Source: Phycobacter sedimenti
GTDB lineage: Bacteria; Pseudomonadota; Alphaproteobacteria; Rhodobacterales; Rhodobacteraceae
Reading direction: 5' to 3'
Assembly: GCF_038148855.1 (NCBI RefSeq)
Contig: NZ_JBBVGR010000003.1
Coordinates: 415,039-479,038 of the forward strand
DNA length: 64,000 nt
Below are positions 48,879-57,725 of this stretch, piece after piece. How positions within the stretch are numbered: position 1 is the stretch's first letter; each line of letters opens with the position of its first letter. The notes under the pieces are model-generated. The model did not search any database. It saw nothing but the letters and a program-made list of their open reading frames with translations, and was not told where the DNA came from. Made by a program: the position numbers and the translations under genes.

Positions 48879-50062
48879 GCGACCGCCTGCCGACGCGTTT
48901 GCACATGAGAAACGATGCGCGCAATCGCCTCATCAAAGCGGGCGTCTTCGATCGTCAGGGCGACCCGCACCCAGCCCGTCAGCGTGTCGCCGAACGAGGA
49001 CCCCGGCATCACCGCTACCCCGGCATTCTCGAGAAGATCCATGGCAAATGCCTCTCCGTCCTGTCCCATGGCAACGACATCGATCATGGCGAACATGCCG
49101 GCCTCGGGTCGATGAACCCGCAGGTCAGTCTGATTGTGCAACTGGTCGGCCAGCCGCCCGGCCCGCGCCGCGAACCGCGCCGCCATGCCAGCTGCAACCG
49201 GAGACCCTTCACGGACCGCATGTTCGGTCATATCCGCGATGAAGGGCTGATTGCCGAACAGCATCGTCTCGCAATAGGGCAAGAGCGCATCGCAAAAGGC
49301 AGCGGAGGCCACGCACCAGCCGCTGCGGAAACCCGGGGCGGCGTGGGATTTCGACACGGAGGAGACAACGATCACCCGATCCGCGATTTCCTCCATCGCC
49401 AGCGGCGAGGTGAATGTTGCCCCTTCGAAGACAAGATCGGCATAGACCTCGTCCGAGATGATCCACAGGTCATGCTTCAGGGCCAGCTCTCCGATGGCTG
49501 CGATGTCTTCAGCCCTGAGAATAGACCCCGTCGGATTGTGCGGCGTGGTCAGCAGGATTGCACGGGTGCGCGGCGTGATGCGGGCGGCTATGTCTGAGGC
49601 CTGCATGCGGAAACCGTGCTCGGGGCGCAGCGGCACAGGCACCATCTCGGCCCCGGTCGAGCGGATCACACCTTCGTAGGTCGCATAGAGCGGATCGCCC
49701 ACCAGCACCTCATCACCCTGCTCTGCCACACCGGCCATCACCGCAAAAAGTGCGGTCTGGGTGCCGGGAAAACAAAGGATGTTGTCCGGCCCAATGGGGC
49801 GGCCCGTGCGCGCCGAATAGTCTTCGGCCAAGGCGACGCGCAGGTTCATTTCTCCGCGCCCATCGGAATAGCCCGTGCGCCCGGCGTGCATTGCGCGCGC
49901 AGCCGTATCGAGCAACGATTGGGGAACCGGCACATCCGGCTCTCCGATGGTCATCTCGATCACATCCCTGCCAGTTGCGGCCAACTCGCGTGCCTTGAAA
50001 TGGACTTCCCACTTTGCGCCACCGAGCCCCGCAAGGCGCTGCATCACTTCGGTTGTTTTCAT
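48875..50062 (-). CDS. PLP-dependent aminotransferase, probable arginine:pyruvate transaminase (AruH-like)
   Basis: A 395-residue class I aminotransferase. 'LTTPHNPTGSIL', 'WIISDEVYADLVFEGA' and the PLP lysine in 'VSSVSKSHAAPGFRSGWCVA' are clear, with 'GWVRVALTIED' (substrate-carboxylate Arg) near the end. In Pseudomonas the arginine transaminase pathway pairs AruH with AruI, and here the decarboxylase gene overlaps it directly. The TetR gene ends two bases upstream. Confidence 0.83.
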   Translation of the reverse strand: MKTTEVMQRLAGLGGAKWEVHFKARELAATGRDVIEMTIGEPDVPVPQSLLDTAARAMHAGRTGYSDGRGEMNLRVALAEDYSARTGRPIGPDNILCFPGTQTALFAVMAGVAEQGDEVLVGDPLYATYEGVIRSTGAEMVPVPLRPEHGFRMQASDIAARITPRTRAILLTTPHNPTGSILRAEDIAAIGELALKHDLWIISDEVYADLVFEGATFTSPLAMEEIADRVIVVSSVSKSHAAPGFRSGWCVASAAFCDALLPYCETMLFGNQPFIADMTEHAVREGSPVAAGMAARFAARAGRLADQLHNQTDLRVHRPEAGMFAMIDVVAMGQDGEAFAMDLLENAGVAVMPGSSFGDTLTGWVRVALTIEDARFDEAIARIVSHVQTRRQAVA

Positions 50063-50064
50063 GG

Positions 50065-50718
50065 CTATTCGGCCTTTTCATGAGAAGGGGGTTGCAAGTT
50101 CAGTCCGGTGATGGCGCTGACAGATCGCAGGCCGATCTGGGGCAGCTCGCCGGGATCAAAGGCTTCGGGCAAAGCGCCGCCTTCCAGCCACAACCCATCG
50201 ACCACCGCGTTGGCGGCAATGGCCAGCTGGCGCAACTGTGCCGGGGTAGCAGGGGTTCCAGCCTCCTCCAGGGCGGTTGCAATCAAGGTCTCCAACCGGC
50301 CCCGGAAATCCGCATAGGTCTTGGCGTGAATGCGGCGCATGTCAGGGTCCTGCTGCACCCGGTTCAGAAAACTGGCCCAGAGCGCGACCGAGCGCGCGTC
50401 GACCACAGGCGGGGTGAGCGAGGCAACCACAAAGCGCGCCAAACGCTCCAGCGCCGAGCCGCCGTTCTGCTCTGCAAGAGCAGCGGTCAATTCGGTCAGG
50501 CCGGTCATGTGCTGCTCGTAGGCGGCGGTGATCAGCTCTTCCTTGGATAGGAAATAGTGGCGGATCAGCCCCTGTGTGACGCCCGCACGTTCGGCGATGG
50601 CCCGCACCGTCGATCCGCGCACGCCCTTTTCGGCCACCAGTTCAAGCGTGGCGTCAATCAGGGCCGCCCGGCGCGCCTCTGCGGGTTCGCGGCTGAATTT
50701 ACGACGGTCATGCCCCAT
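50065..50718 (-). CDS. TetR-family regulator of the arginine/methylarginine operon
   Basis: 217 residues. The N-terminal helix-turn-helix is 'ALIDATLELVAEKGVRGSTVRAIAERAGVTQGLIRHYFLSKEELI'; the C-terminal ligand domain resembles BetI-type members. It is the first gene of a four-gene run (regulator, aminotransferase, decarboxylase, DDAH). A palindrome just upstream of its start is a likely self-operator, so it should repress the whole operon until an arginine-derived ligand binds. Confidence 0.88.
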   Translation of the reverse strand: MGHDRRKFSREPAEARRAALIDATLELVAEKGVRGSTVRAIAERAGVTQGLIRHYFLSKEELITAAYEQHMTGLTELTAALAEQNGGSALERLARFVVASLTPPVVDARSVALWASFLNRVQQDPDMRRIHAKTYADFRGRLETLIATALEEAGTPATPAQLRQLAIAANAVVDGLWLEGGALPEAFDPGELPQIGLRSVSAITGLNLQPPSHEKAE

Positions 50719-50741
50719 GGTGTCTCCGAGACAGGATATTG

Positions 50742-50757
50742 TTATACAGGCGTATAA
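50742..50757. promoter_or_regulatory. Probable TetR operator
   Basis: A 6-base perfect palindrome TTATAC-AGGC-GTATAA, 24 bases upstream of the tetR start and overlapping a -10-like TATAAC on the minus strand. Spacing and half-site length suit a TetR dimer. Confidence 0.6.
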
Positions 50758-51087
50758 ATATCAAGCGTGACGGGCGACGCAAGCCAAATCGCGCACAGCG
50801 AACACCGGCTCACTCAGGAGAGAGACGGCGTTCCAGCATTTGTTCTTTGCATGGCGACTGTATGATCTGGCCGCAGATCCCTGCGGAGCCTGTGCATTCA
50901 TCTGCCAGGTGGTGGCGCACCGGCCTCATCCGACGTCCTGAACCGGCCGCGCCCGTTGGCCGCCCAAACAGCCAATCGGGCTACCGCTCGTTCGAAGACG
51001 GCGAGCCGGGTGAGCCCGATGCCAAGCGCTGCGCGGGGCGGCATTCGGCAACAGGCACAGCCACGGTTCACATCAGCCCGAGAGGGC
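50758..51087. other. Intergenic region without a supported gene
   Basis: About 330 bases between the tetR promoter and the rfbG stop. Frames on both strands translate to low-complexity sequence with no recognisable family. It is the left edge of the CDP-sugar locus and could be a degraded junction, but I see no insertion-sequence ends, tRNA or direct repeats. Confidence 0.3.
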
Positions 51088-52269
51088 TCAGGCTGCGGTG
51101 GTGCGCGCCTTTTCAGATTCTCCCGGGACGGAGGTCTTCTTTGCGCCTGAAAGTTTCTTCCGATAGGCTGCGATCTGCCCATGGACCAGTTCGGACCGTT
51201 GCGCCGCAGTCGCGCCGCGATACCATTCGGCGGTCCAACTCAGCATATCCGCCGCGTCAAGCTGCGGGCTCCAGGCCAGATACTCGCGTGCTGCCGCGCA
51301 ATCGAGTCGCAGAAGCGTGGCCTCGTGCAAACCGTCTCCCGGTTCTTGGCGCCAGTTGAACCCAGGTCCAAGTGTATCACCGAGGGCGGCGATCACCTCG
51401 CCAACGCTGAGCGTCATATGATCCGCAGGACCAAAGTTCCACCCTTGCGAAAAACGCTCTGGCGCGGCCCAGCCCCGTTCGGCCAACAGCAGATAACCGG
51501 CGATTGGGTCCAATACGTGCTGCCAGGGGCGCAGCGCGTCCGGATGCCGTATGGAGAGGGTCTGCCCCGACGCGAAGGCCCGCATGGCATCCGGGATCAG
51601 GCGGTCAAGGCTCCAGTCTCCCCCGCCAATGACATTCCCCGCCCGCGCCGAGGCAAGTGCGACGCGATGCCTGCTGCCGCCCTCGGACGCCTGCTGAAAG
51701 TAAGAATTGCGATAGGCCGCGGTCACCAGCTCGGTACAGCCCTTTGAATTGGAATAGGGATCATGCCCACCCATGGGATCGCTTTCACGGTATCCCCAAA
51801 TCTGCTCGCGGTTTTCGTAGCATTTGTCGCTGCTCACCACCACGACGGACCGCAGCGAGGGCGCCGACGTCCGACAAGCCTCCAGCAAATGAACAGTACC
51901 CATGACATTGGTGGCATAGGTCTCGACCGGAGCGGTATAGGACAGACGCACCAAAGGCTGAGCCGCCATGTGGATCACGACTTCAGGGTCGAAGGCCGCA
52001 ACAGCATGACGCAAAGCATCCGGATCGCGGATATCTCCAGCTACGTGATCCATCTGCGCAGCCAGTTCCAGTTCCTCGAAAAGGCTCTGATAACCATCGC
52101 CATCTGGCACCCCGTCGCGCGACGGAGGCAGCGCGAAACCACGCACTTCCGCCTGCATCTGCAGCAGCCAGGAGGTCAGCCAACTGCCCTTGAACCCTGT
52201 ATGCCCGGTGACAAAGACGCGTCTACCGCGCCAAAAGGCTTCGCTTGGATAGGGATCGAAACTGGTCAA
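51088..52269 (-). CDS. rfbG: CDP-glucose 4,6-dehydratase
   Basis: A 393-residue extended short-chain dehydrogenase. 'RRVFVTGHTGFKGSWLTSWLLQM' binds NAD, 'VVSSDKCYENREQIWGYRESDPMGGHDPYSNSKGCTELV' has the catalytic Tyr-Lys, and 'ARAGNVIGGGDWSLDRLIPD' is diagnostic of RfbG. It makes CDP-4-keto-6-deoxyglucose from the RfbF product (53792). The start is TTG at 52269 (MTSFDPYPSEAFW) with a weak ribosome-binding site. It lies 33 bases downstream of a C-methyltransferase-type gene. Confidence 0.93.
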   Translation of the reverse strand: MTSFDPYPSEAFWRGRRVFVTGHTGFKGSWLTSWLLQMQAEVRGFALPPSRDGVPDGDGYQSLFEELELAAQMDHVAGDIRDPDALRHAVAAFDPEVVIHMAAQPLVRLSYTAPVETYATNVMGTVHLLEACRTSAPSLRSVVVVSSDKCYENREQIWGYRESDPMGGHDPYSNSKGCTELVTAAYRNSYFQQASEGGSRHRVALASARAGNVIGGGDWSLDRLIPDAMRAFASGQTLSIRHPDALRPWQHVLDPIAGYLLLAERGWAAPERFSQGWNFGPADHMTLSVGEVIAALGDTLGPGFNWRQEPGDGLHEATLLRLDCAAAREYLAWSPQLDAADMLSWTAEWYRGATAAQRSELVHGQIAAYRKKLSGAKKTSVPGESEKARTTAA

Positions 52270-52302
52270 TGCTCTGCTTTCTTGGCTTTGGCGAAACTGC
52301 GG

Positions 52303-53568
52303 TCAGGACACATTCTGGCGCGCGCGCCAGGCGGCAGAGGGCAGATCAGGCAGAATCAGAGACCCGTCTGCCTCATTCAAGACCGCCACCTCGGCGTGCC
52401 ATCCCATCTGCGCAATTTGAGCGCGGATTTCGGCCTCATAGTTCGGGTTCATGATGACGACGGTCCCCACGCCCTGAGCCATCGCAGTGGCAGGATCAAC
52501 GATCGGCGTCGCGCTGACAGGCATGAAACATCCCTGCTTGGCTGGGTTTAGGTCGATTCCGAGATCAATCAGACCGTCAGCCCGCGCGTTCATAAGCAAG
52601 CAGAAGGTTACCCCCTTGGAGGCCGCGCCCCAAACCGCGATGCCGCCTGCAACATGGCGTGCGCTCAGAAATTCGGTCCAGCTGTCCAACAGCCCGTTGC
52701 GCTGCAAAAGATACCGTTCGCCAAGGACCGCGGCATCCTCACCCTCTCCGCCTTCCTGTGCGACAATCAATGCTGCCGCATCGCGCGGTGTGGCCTCAAT
52801 CCACATGTATTGCTCGTCATAGACCGGCATCACCCGTGCCTGCAAACCATGCGCGGCGAGGAGCATCCGGATGGAAAGCGGGTTGTAGAGCGCGCAATGC
52901 TCATAAAAGAAGTCCTGAAATGCACCGTGCCGCAAGATCCAGTCCACATCAGGTGTTTCCACGAACAGCTTTCGCCCCGGCGCCATCGCTGCTGCAAGAT
53001 TGGCGGCAAAGCCCTGCACGTCACTCACATGTTCAATGGTGTGACGTGAACAGATGATATTTGCCTCTGGCGGGATCTTTGACACTTCTTCCGGGGTAAA
53101 GAAGCTGCGATGTATGACCACGCCTTCGGGCAACGGTTCATCCGTTGTACAAGAGGGGTCAAATCCGACCGCGCTTTTCACGCGCCCCTCCGAGCGCTCA
53201 TGCAGAAGGCGCAGAAAGTCGCCCTCTCCGCACCCGATCTCGACGTAGTGAATGTCTTCCCCTGATGGCACGGCCGCCAGAATCCTGTCTGCCATCTCGC
53301 ACAGGTGCGCCTGGTAGAATCCAGAGGCAGACACATCATTGTTATAGCCGCCATCATAGGAAATCCGCTGCGGATCAAAGGCCGCATTCCAGACAAAGCC
53401 GCATCCACCGCATTGCACCATGGTCAGAACGCCGCGACTGAAGCCCTGTGCGCTGTTTCGATCCGGCAGTGTCACATTCTGCAGTGTCGGCACATTGAGG
53501 CGCCGCTCTATCACGGTGGTTCGGGCACCGCTGCATACAGGGCAGGCGTGAGGCGGAGTATGGGTCAT
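52303..53568 (-). CDS. C-methyltransferase-type SAM protein (divergent, zinc-motif N-terminus)
   Basis: 421 residues. The N-terminus has C9-P-V-C12 and a second CGGC pair ('VQCGGCGFVWN'), the zinc-binding start of sugar C-methyltransferases. A SAM motif 'HYVEIGCGEGDFLRLL' follows, and the C-terminal domain has 'GGIAVWGAASKGVTFCLLM', matching the GAA.KG block of these enzymes. The YHEH catalytic block of relatives appears here as 'FFYEHCALYNP', so one histidine is kept and the tyrosine is replaced. It may methylate a different carbon or a different sugar from its paralogue at 55213. Confidence 0.75.
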   Translation of the reverse strand: MTHTPPHACPVCSGARTTVIERRLNVPTLQNVTLPDRNSAQGFSRGVLTMVQCGGCGFVWNAAFDPQRISYDGGYNNDVSASGFYQAHLCEMADRILAAVPSGEDIHYVEIGCGEGDFLRLLHERSEGRVKSAVGFDPSCTTDEPLPEGVVIHRSFFTPEEVSKIPPEANIICSRHTIEHVSDVQGFAANLAAAMAPGRKLFVETPDVDWILRHGAFQDFFYEHCALYNPLSIRMLLAAHGLQARVMPVYDEQYMWIEATPRDAAALIVAQEGGEGEDAAVLGERYLLQRNGLLDSWTEFLSARHVAGGIAVWGAASKGVTFCLLMNARADGLIDLGIDLNPAKQGCFMPVSATPIVDPATAMAQGVGTVVIMNPNYEAEIRAQIAQMGWHAEVAVLNEADGSLILPDLPSAAWRARQNVS

Positions 53569-53669
53569 TACAATCTCGTTTCCTTTGCCAAAGACCTGCG
53601 CTCGGGTCGCCCAAGGTCTACGATCACGCAGAAAAACTATGATACAATTCTTACTAAAGTTGAAACACC

Positions 53670-53702
53670 GCCGCTTTCGATGACGGCGGCGCCGCTTTCG
53701 AT
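53670..53702. promoter_or_regulatory. 12-base direct repeats in the divergent CDP-sugar promoter region
   Basis: GCCGCTTTCGAT occurs at 53670-53681 and 53691-53702, with 21 bases between starts (two helical turns). It lies in the AT-rich 223-base gap between the two divergent halves of the locus. A regulator binding pair is plausible. Confidence 0.4.
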
Positions 53703-53791
53703 TGATGCAATTTGCTGCAATTCAACCAAAAATTAACTACGGCTTTCATAGAGTCGAGCTCAACGAGACAGTCAATGAATCGAGAGCACAC

Positions 53792-54655
53792 ATGAAAGTT
53801 GTCATCCTGGCGGGCGGACTTGGCACTCGCATCAGTGAAGAATCCCACCTGCGCCCCAAGCCAATGATCGAAATTGGCGGCAAGCCGATCCTGTGGCACA
53901 TCATGAAGACGTTCAGCGCGCACGGCCTCACCGATTTCGTGATTTGCTGCGGCTACAAGGGCCACATGATCAAAGAGTATTTCACGAACTACCTGCTCTA
54001 CAACTCGGACGTGCAGGTCGATCTGGCCTCTGGTGAGCACAAGATCCTGAACCACAGCGCCGAACCCTGGCGGATCACCATGCTGGACACCGGAGCGGAA
54101 ACTCAAACCGGCGGTCGACTGGCCCTGGCCCGGCCTCATTTGGGTGAGCGTTTCTGCTTGACCTACGGGGACGGCGTTGCAGACGTCGACATCAAGAAGC
54201 TGATCGAATTCCACAAGACGGAAGGCCGCAAAGCAACTGTCACAGCCGTGCAGCCTGCCGGTCGTTTTGGCAGCATCGAAACCGATGGAACTGCCGCACT
54301 CAACTTTGTGGAAAAACCGGCCGGAGACAACAACTGGGTAAGCGGAGGCTTTTTTGTCTGCGAACCCGACGTTCTGGACCTCATTCCAAGCCTCGACACG
54401 ATCTGGGAAAAAGACCCCCTGGAAGCGCTCACGCGCGACAGGCAGTTGTCGGTCTACAAACACCGCGGTTTCTGGAGCGCCATGGACACCATGCGGGACA
54501 AACGGCTCCTGGAAGACCTTTGGAACACCGGCAAAGCACCTTGGAAGGTTTGGGAAACACCCGAAGCGCAACTGCCCTTCGGCCTCATCCCGACGACCCG
54601 CGCATCAGCTTCACACCCGCGCGCGCGCTCAAAGTCGAGGCCAATCGGACACTGA
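53792..54655 (+). CDS. rfbF: Glucose-1-phosphate cytidylyltransferase
   Basis: 287 residues. 'VVILAGGLGTRISEESHLRPKPMIEIGGKPILWHIM' binds CTP, and 'CCGYKGHMIKEYF', 'LTYGDGVADVD' and 'WSAMDTMRDKRLLEDLW' are typical of RfbF. It makes CDP-glucose, the substrate of RfbG. Family members usually end soon after the 'KVW' motif (about residue 255); here a further 32 residues of basic, low-complexity sequence follow. ATG 53792 gives the canonical start. The rfbC-like gene follows after three bases. Confidence 0.93.
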   Translation: MKVVILAGGLGTRISEESHLRPKPMIEIGGKPILWHIMKTFSAHGLTDFVICCGYKGHMIKEYFTNYLLYNSDVQVDLASGEHKILNHSAEPWRITMLDTGAETQTGGRLALARPHLGERFCLTYGDGVADVDIKKLIEFHKTEGRKATVTAVQPAGRFGSIETDGTAALNFVEKPAGDNNWVSGGFFVCEPDVLDLIPSLDTIWEKDPLEALTRDRQLSVYKHRGFWSAMDTMRDKRLLEDLWNTGKAPWKVWETPEAQLPFGLIPTTRASASHPRARSKSRPIGH

Positions 54656-54658
54656 TCA

Positions 54659-55213
54659 ATGACCAAGCCTGATCTTTGCGAACTGCCGCTTGCCGGGGCC
54701 TTCTACTATCGCCCCACCCCACACCAGGACCATCGCGGCAGTTTCTCGCGGCTCACCTGCGCCGAGACCCTCGCGGATGCCGGTTTGAACACCAACTGGG
54801 TTCAGACCAACCTGTCACGCACCAAAACGCGGGGGACAGTCAGGGGAATGCACTATCAGACGGAACCGTTTGCCGAAATCAAGCTCCTGACCTGTTTGTC
54901 TGGCCGGATCTTTGACGTGTTGGTGGACCTGCGACCCACCTCTTCGACCTATGGGCAATGGACGGGCGTGGAACTGGACGGTGCAGCAGCGGACACGCTC
55001 TACATTCCTGCCGGCTTTGCCCATGGGTTTCAGACCCTGAGCGATGACGTCACGCTGCACTACAGTCATTCGGCAGCTTTTCATCCAGATCATCAGGCAG
55101 GCGTTTCCTATTGCGATCCACAGATCGGGATCCGCTGGCCGCTCCGCGTGACAGAAGTGTCCGAACGGGATGCCAACCTGCCCCAACTTACAACCCTAGA
55201 GGAGGCCGTGTAA
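54659..55213 (+). CDS. rfbC: RmlC-type 3,5-epimerase of a nucleotide 4-keto-6-deoxysugar
   Basis: A 184-residue cupin of the dTDP-4-dehydrorhamnose 3,5-epimerase family: 'HQDHRGSFSRL', 'QTNLSRTKTRGTVRGMHYQ' (catalytic His region), 'IFDVLVDLRPTS' and 'IPAGFAHGFQTLSDD'. In this CDP-sugar setting it should epimerise C3 and/or C5 of CDP-4-keto-6-deoxyglucose or its methylated product, not a dTDP sugar. The stop overlaps the next start (TAATG). Confidence 0.88.
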   Translation: MTKPDLCELPLAGAFYYRPTPHQDHRGSFSRLTCAETLADAGLNTNWVQTNLSRTKTRGTVRGMHYQTEPFAEIKLLTCLSGRIFDVLVDLRPTSSTYGQWTGVELDGAAADTLYIPAGFAHGFQTLSDDVTLHYSHSAAFHPDHQAGVSYCDPQIGIRWPLRVTEVSERDANLPQLTTLEEAV

Positions 55214-56484
55214 TGCAGTGCCGCCATTGTGCAACCGAACTGTCCCTCACGGTGCTTGACCTCGCTCATGCCCCGCCGTCCAACGCCTACCTGGAAAAAG
55301 GGCAGCTGCGACAGCCGGAGATGCATTTCCCGCTTCGCCTTTTCCTGTGCGAAAGCTGCGGATTGGTTCAGACCGAAGACTTTTGCGACGCAGACCAGTT
55401 GTTTGATGACAACTACGTCTATTTCTCATCCACCTCCAGCAGCTGGTGTGCCCATGCGGCGCGTTTTGCGGAAGGCGCCATTGAACGTCTGGGGCTGACA
55501 AAGGACAGTTTTGTCGTCGAGGTCGCGTCCAATGACGGTTATCTGTTGCAGAACTTCGTGACGGCCGAAATCCCCTGCCTGGGCTTTGAACCGACTGCCA
55601 GCACGGCACAGGTCGCGGCGCGCAAAGGTGTTGAAAGCCGAACAACGTTCTTTGGTGAGGCCGAGGCAAAAGCGCTTCGGCAGGAAAGGCCGCGCGGGGC
55701 CGATCTGATCATCGGAAACAATGTCTACGCGCATGTTCCCAACATCAATGATTTCACGCGCGGGCTGGAGCAGTTGCTGGCCGATCAGGGCGTGATCTCG
55801 CTGGAGTTCCCGCATTTGCTGCAACTGGTGGAACAGGGACAGTTCGACACGGTGTATCACGAGCATTTCTCATATCTGTCGCTCACAACGGTCCAGAAGA
55901 TCTTTGCGGCGGCAAACCTGCGCATCTTTGATGTCGAGCAGCTCTCGACACATGGCGGCAGCCTGCGGGTGTGGGGATGCCGGTCAACAGCAGAGCACAA
56001 GCAAACTCCGGCCGTCGAAGCAATCCTGCAACACGAGCGCAGCGTCGGCATCACCACGGGCGCCTTCTTCAAGGATCTGCAGGGACAGGCCGATCACGCG
56101 GCTGATGCGCTGCTTTCGTTCCTTCTGGAGCTCAAGGCAAAGGGTGAAACCGTGGCCGCCTACGGCGCTGCAGCCAAGGGAACAACGCTGCTGAACTACG
56201 CCAGGGTGAACGAACGGATTCTGCCGTATGTCTGTGATGCGGCGCCATTCAAACAGGGACGCTACCTGCCGGGATGCCATGTACCCGTTCGAAACCCCAT
56301 CGAGCTGCGCAACAACCCTCCACAGCATGTGTTGATCCTGCCCTGGAACATCAAAGACGAGATTGCGCGCGATCTGGACTGGCTGTCCCGTGAACACGGT
56401 ACGACTTTCTGGACCATCCTTCCTCATCCCGAACCCATAGAACTGGATCCCCCCTCCCTTTCACCTGCCGCACTCTCGGCATGA
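55213..56484 (+). CDS. Nucleotide-sugar C-methyltransferase (TylCIII/TcaB9 type)
   Basis: 423 residues with the three-part layout of sugar C-methyltransferases: an N-terminal zinc site (C3, C6 and 'LCESCGLVQ'), a SAM domain ('VVEVASNDGYLLQNF'), the catalytic block 'VYHEHFSYLSLTTVQ' (Tyr and His used for deprotonation in TcaB9-like enzymes), and a C-terminal domain with 'VAAYGAAAKGTTLLNYA'. These enzymes add a methyl to the carbon next to the 4-keto group, making a branched sugar. All key residues are present. It overlaps rfbC by one base. Confidence 0.87.
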   Translation: MQCRHCATELSLTVLDLAHAPPSNAYLEKGQLRQPEMHFPLRLFLCESCGLVQTEDFCDADQLFDDNYVYFSSTSSSWCAHAARFAEGAIERLGLTKDSFVVEVASNDGYLLQNFVTAEIPCLGFEPTASTAQVAARKGVESRTTFFGEAEAKALRQERPRGADLIIGNNVYAHVPNINDFTRGLEQLLADQGVISLEFPHLLQLVEQGQFDTVYHEHFSYLSLTTVQKIFAAANLRIFDVEQLSTHGGSLRVWGCRSTAEHKQTPAVEAILQHERSVGITTGAFFKDLQGQADHAADALLSFLLELKAKGETVAAYGAAAKGTTLLNYARVNERILPYVCDAAPFKQGRYLPGCHVPVRNPIELRNNPPQHVLILPWNIKDEIARDLDWLSREHGTTFWTILPHPEPIELDPPSLSPAALSA

Positions 56485-56510
56485 CAGCGATAGCCCCCCG
56501 GAGCAAACAC

Positions 56511-57725
56511 ATGTCACAGCCGAAACTGAGCATCTGCGTACCGACCTACAACAGGGCAACCTACCTTGTTACTCTTCTGGCGCATCTGGAAGAGGTGGTG
56601 GAGCAACTGCCGTTCGAGGTGGAAGTCGTGATCTCCGATAATGCCTCATCCGACAACACTCTGGAGCTCCTCGAGGAGGCTAGCGACCGAATGCCACTGG
56701 TGATCTTGCACCAGTCCGAGAACCTTGGCGCGGTCCGCAATATCAGCTGCGCCATGCGGGCTGCAAAGGGTACTTATCTGGTTTATCTGGCAGACGATGA
56801 TCGCCTGAAACCGGCTGCGCTGATCGACGCCATCGCGCGTTTGGATGACAACTCCAAGGCCGCTGGTCTTTATGCCCCTTGGGAGGTTCTGGATCTGGTT
56901 ACAAACCAGGTCAAGTCTCAGTTCTACAAGCAATCCAAAAACGTCACGGTCCCCAAGGGGAACTATGCCCGACTGATCGAGCACGTTGCAGACCACCGGA
57001 TTTTCTCCGAAATCTGTATCCTGCGCCGCCAAGCCTTTCGTGCCTTGCACCCCATGGGCAACGATCTGGCGTTCTGGGCCTTCACGATGCCCTGCGAGTA
57101 CCTCGGGTATGGGGATCTGATCTACGCAAAAACCCCCTTCTACAGTTCAATCTCTCGGCACTTTCCGGGGGATACGCGCGCGCAGGAAGGGTTTACGGAA
57201 GTCATGAGCGCCTGGGACCGATACCGCGGCGGCGCGGAATACATGTATGGCCTTGCGCTTCAACAAGGTGGGTTGAAGAACCCTGAAAAGGTCCGTGCAT
57301 TCGTTCAGGCCATGCCAATAGAGCGTATGCTCACGGCACTTAGGTTCCGGCTGCAACAGGGCGGCGATCCACTGGAGAACTACACCCTCGCGGCACGTCT
57401 GCGGGGAAGCGGGTACGAAATAAATCTGCCCGTGCCGATGGAACAGATCCGCACGACAGCCGGCCTCTATTTCGCCAGTGTGACACTGCCCGACACCCTG
57501 CAGGCAGAAGGCGTCGCGATTATTGGTGACTGCGATCAGGATACGATTGCGACGCTCAACACCATATCGAACCGGCCGGTACGCCATGTGATCGACGAAG
57601 ACGAAATCTGCGCCACGGATGTGGTGCTAAACCTCGGCTGCAAGAATGCTGCGATTATGAAACAGGCGGAAAGCCTGGCCCTCGCACATGTGCGTGACAC
57701 CGATCTGATGCGGAAATTCGCATGA
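56511..57725 (+). CDS. Glycosyltransferase family 2
   Basis: 404 residues. The GT-A domain covers about 1-230: 'KLSICVPTYNRATYLVTLLAHL', 'VVISDNASSDNTLELL' and 'YLVYLADDDRLKPAAL' with the DDD metal site. The C-terminal part ('LQAEGVAIIGDCDQDTIATL', 'VVLNLGC') resembles a nucleotide or sugar-binding module. It probably attaches the CDP-derived sugar made by this locus. ATG 56511 has GGAG 7 bases upstream; ATG 56481, overlapping the previous stop, is an alternative. Confidence 0.82.
   Translation: MSQPKLSICVPTYNRATYLVTLLAHLEEVVEQLPFEVEVVISDNASSDNTLELLEEASDRMPLVILHQSENLGAVRNISCAMRAAKGTYLVYLADDDRLKPAALIDAIARLDDNSKAAGLYAPWEVLDLVTNQVKSQFYKQSKNVTVPKGNYARLIEHVADHRIFSEICILRRQAFRALHPMGNDLAFWAFTMPCEYLGYGDLIYAKTPFYSSISRHFPGDTRAQEGFTEVMSAWDRYRGGAEYMYGLALQQGGLKNPEKVRAFVQAMPIERMLTALRFRLQQGGDPLENYTLAARLRGSGYEINLPVPMEQIRTTAGLYFASVTLPDTLQAEGVAIIGDCDQDTIATLNTISNRPVRHVIDEDEICATDVVLNLGCKNAAIMKQAESLALAHVRDTDLMRKFA

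Noticed and set aside
50739..51359. 206-codon plus-strand frame spanning the tetR-rfbG gap
   Set aside because: It overlaps rfbG in antisense and is low-complexity Arg/Pro/Ser sequence without a family match.
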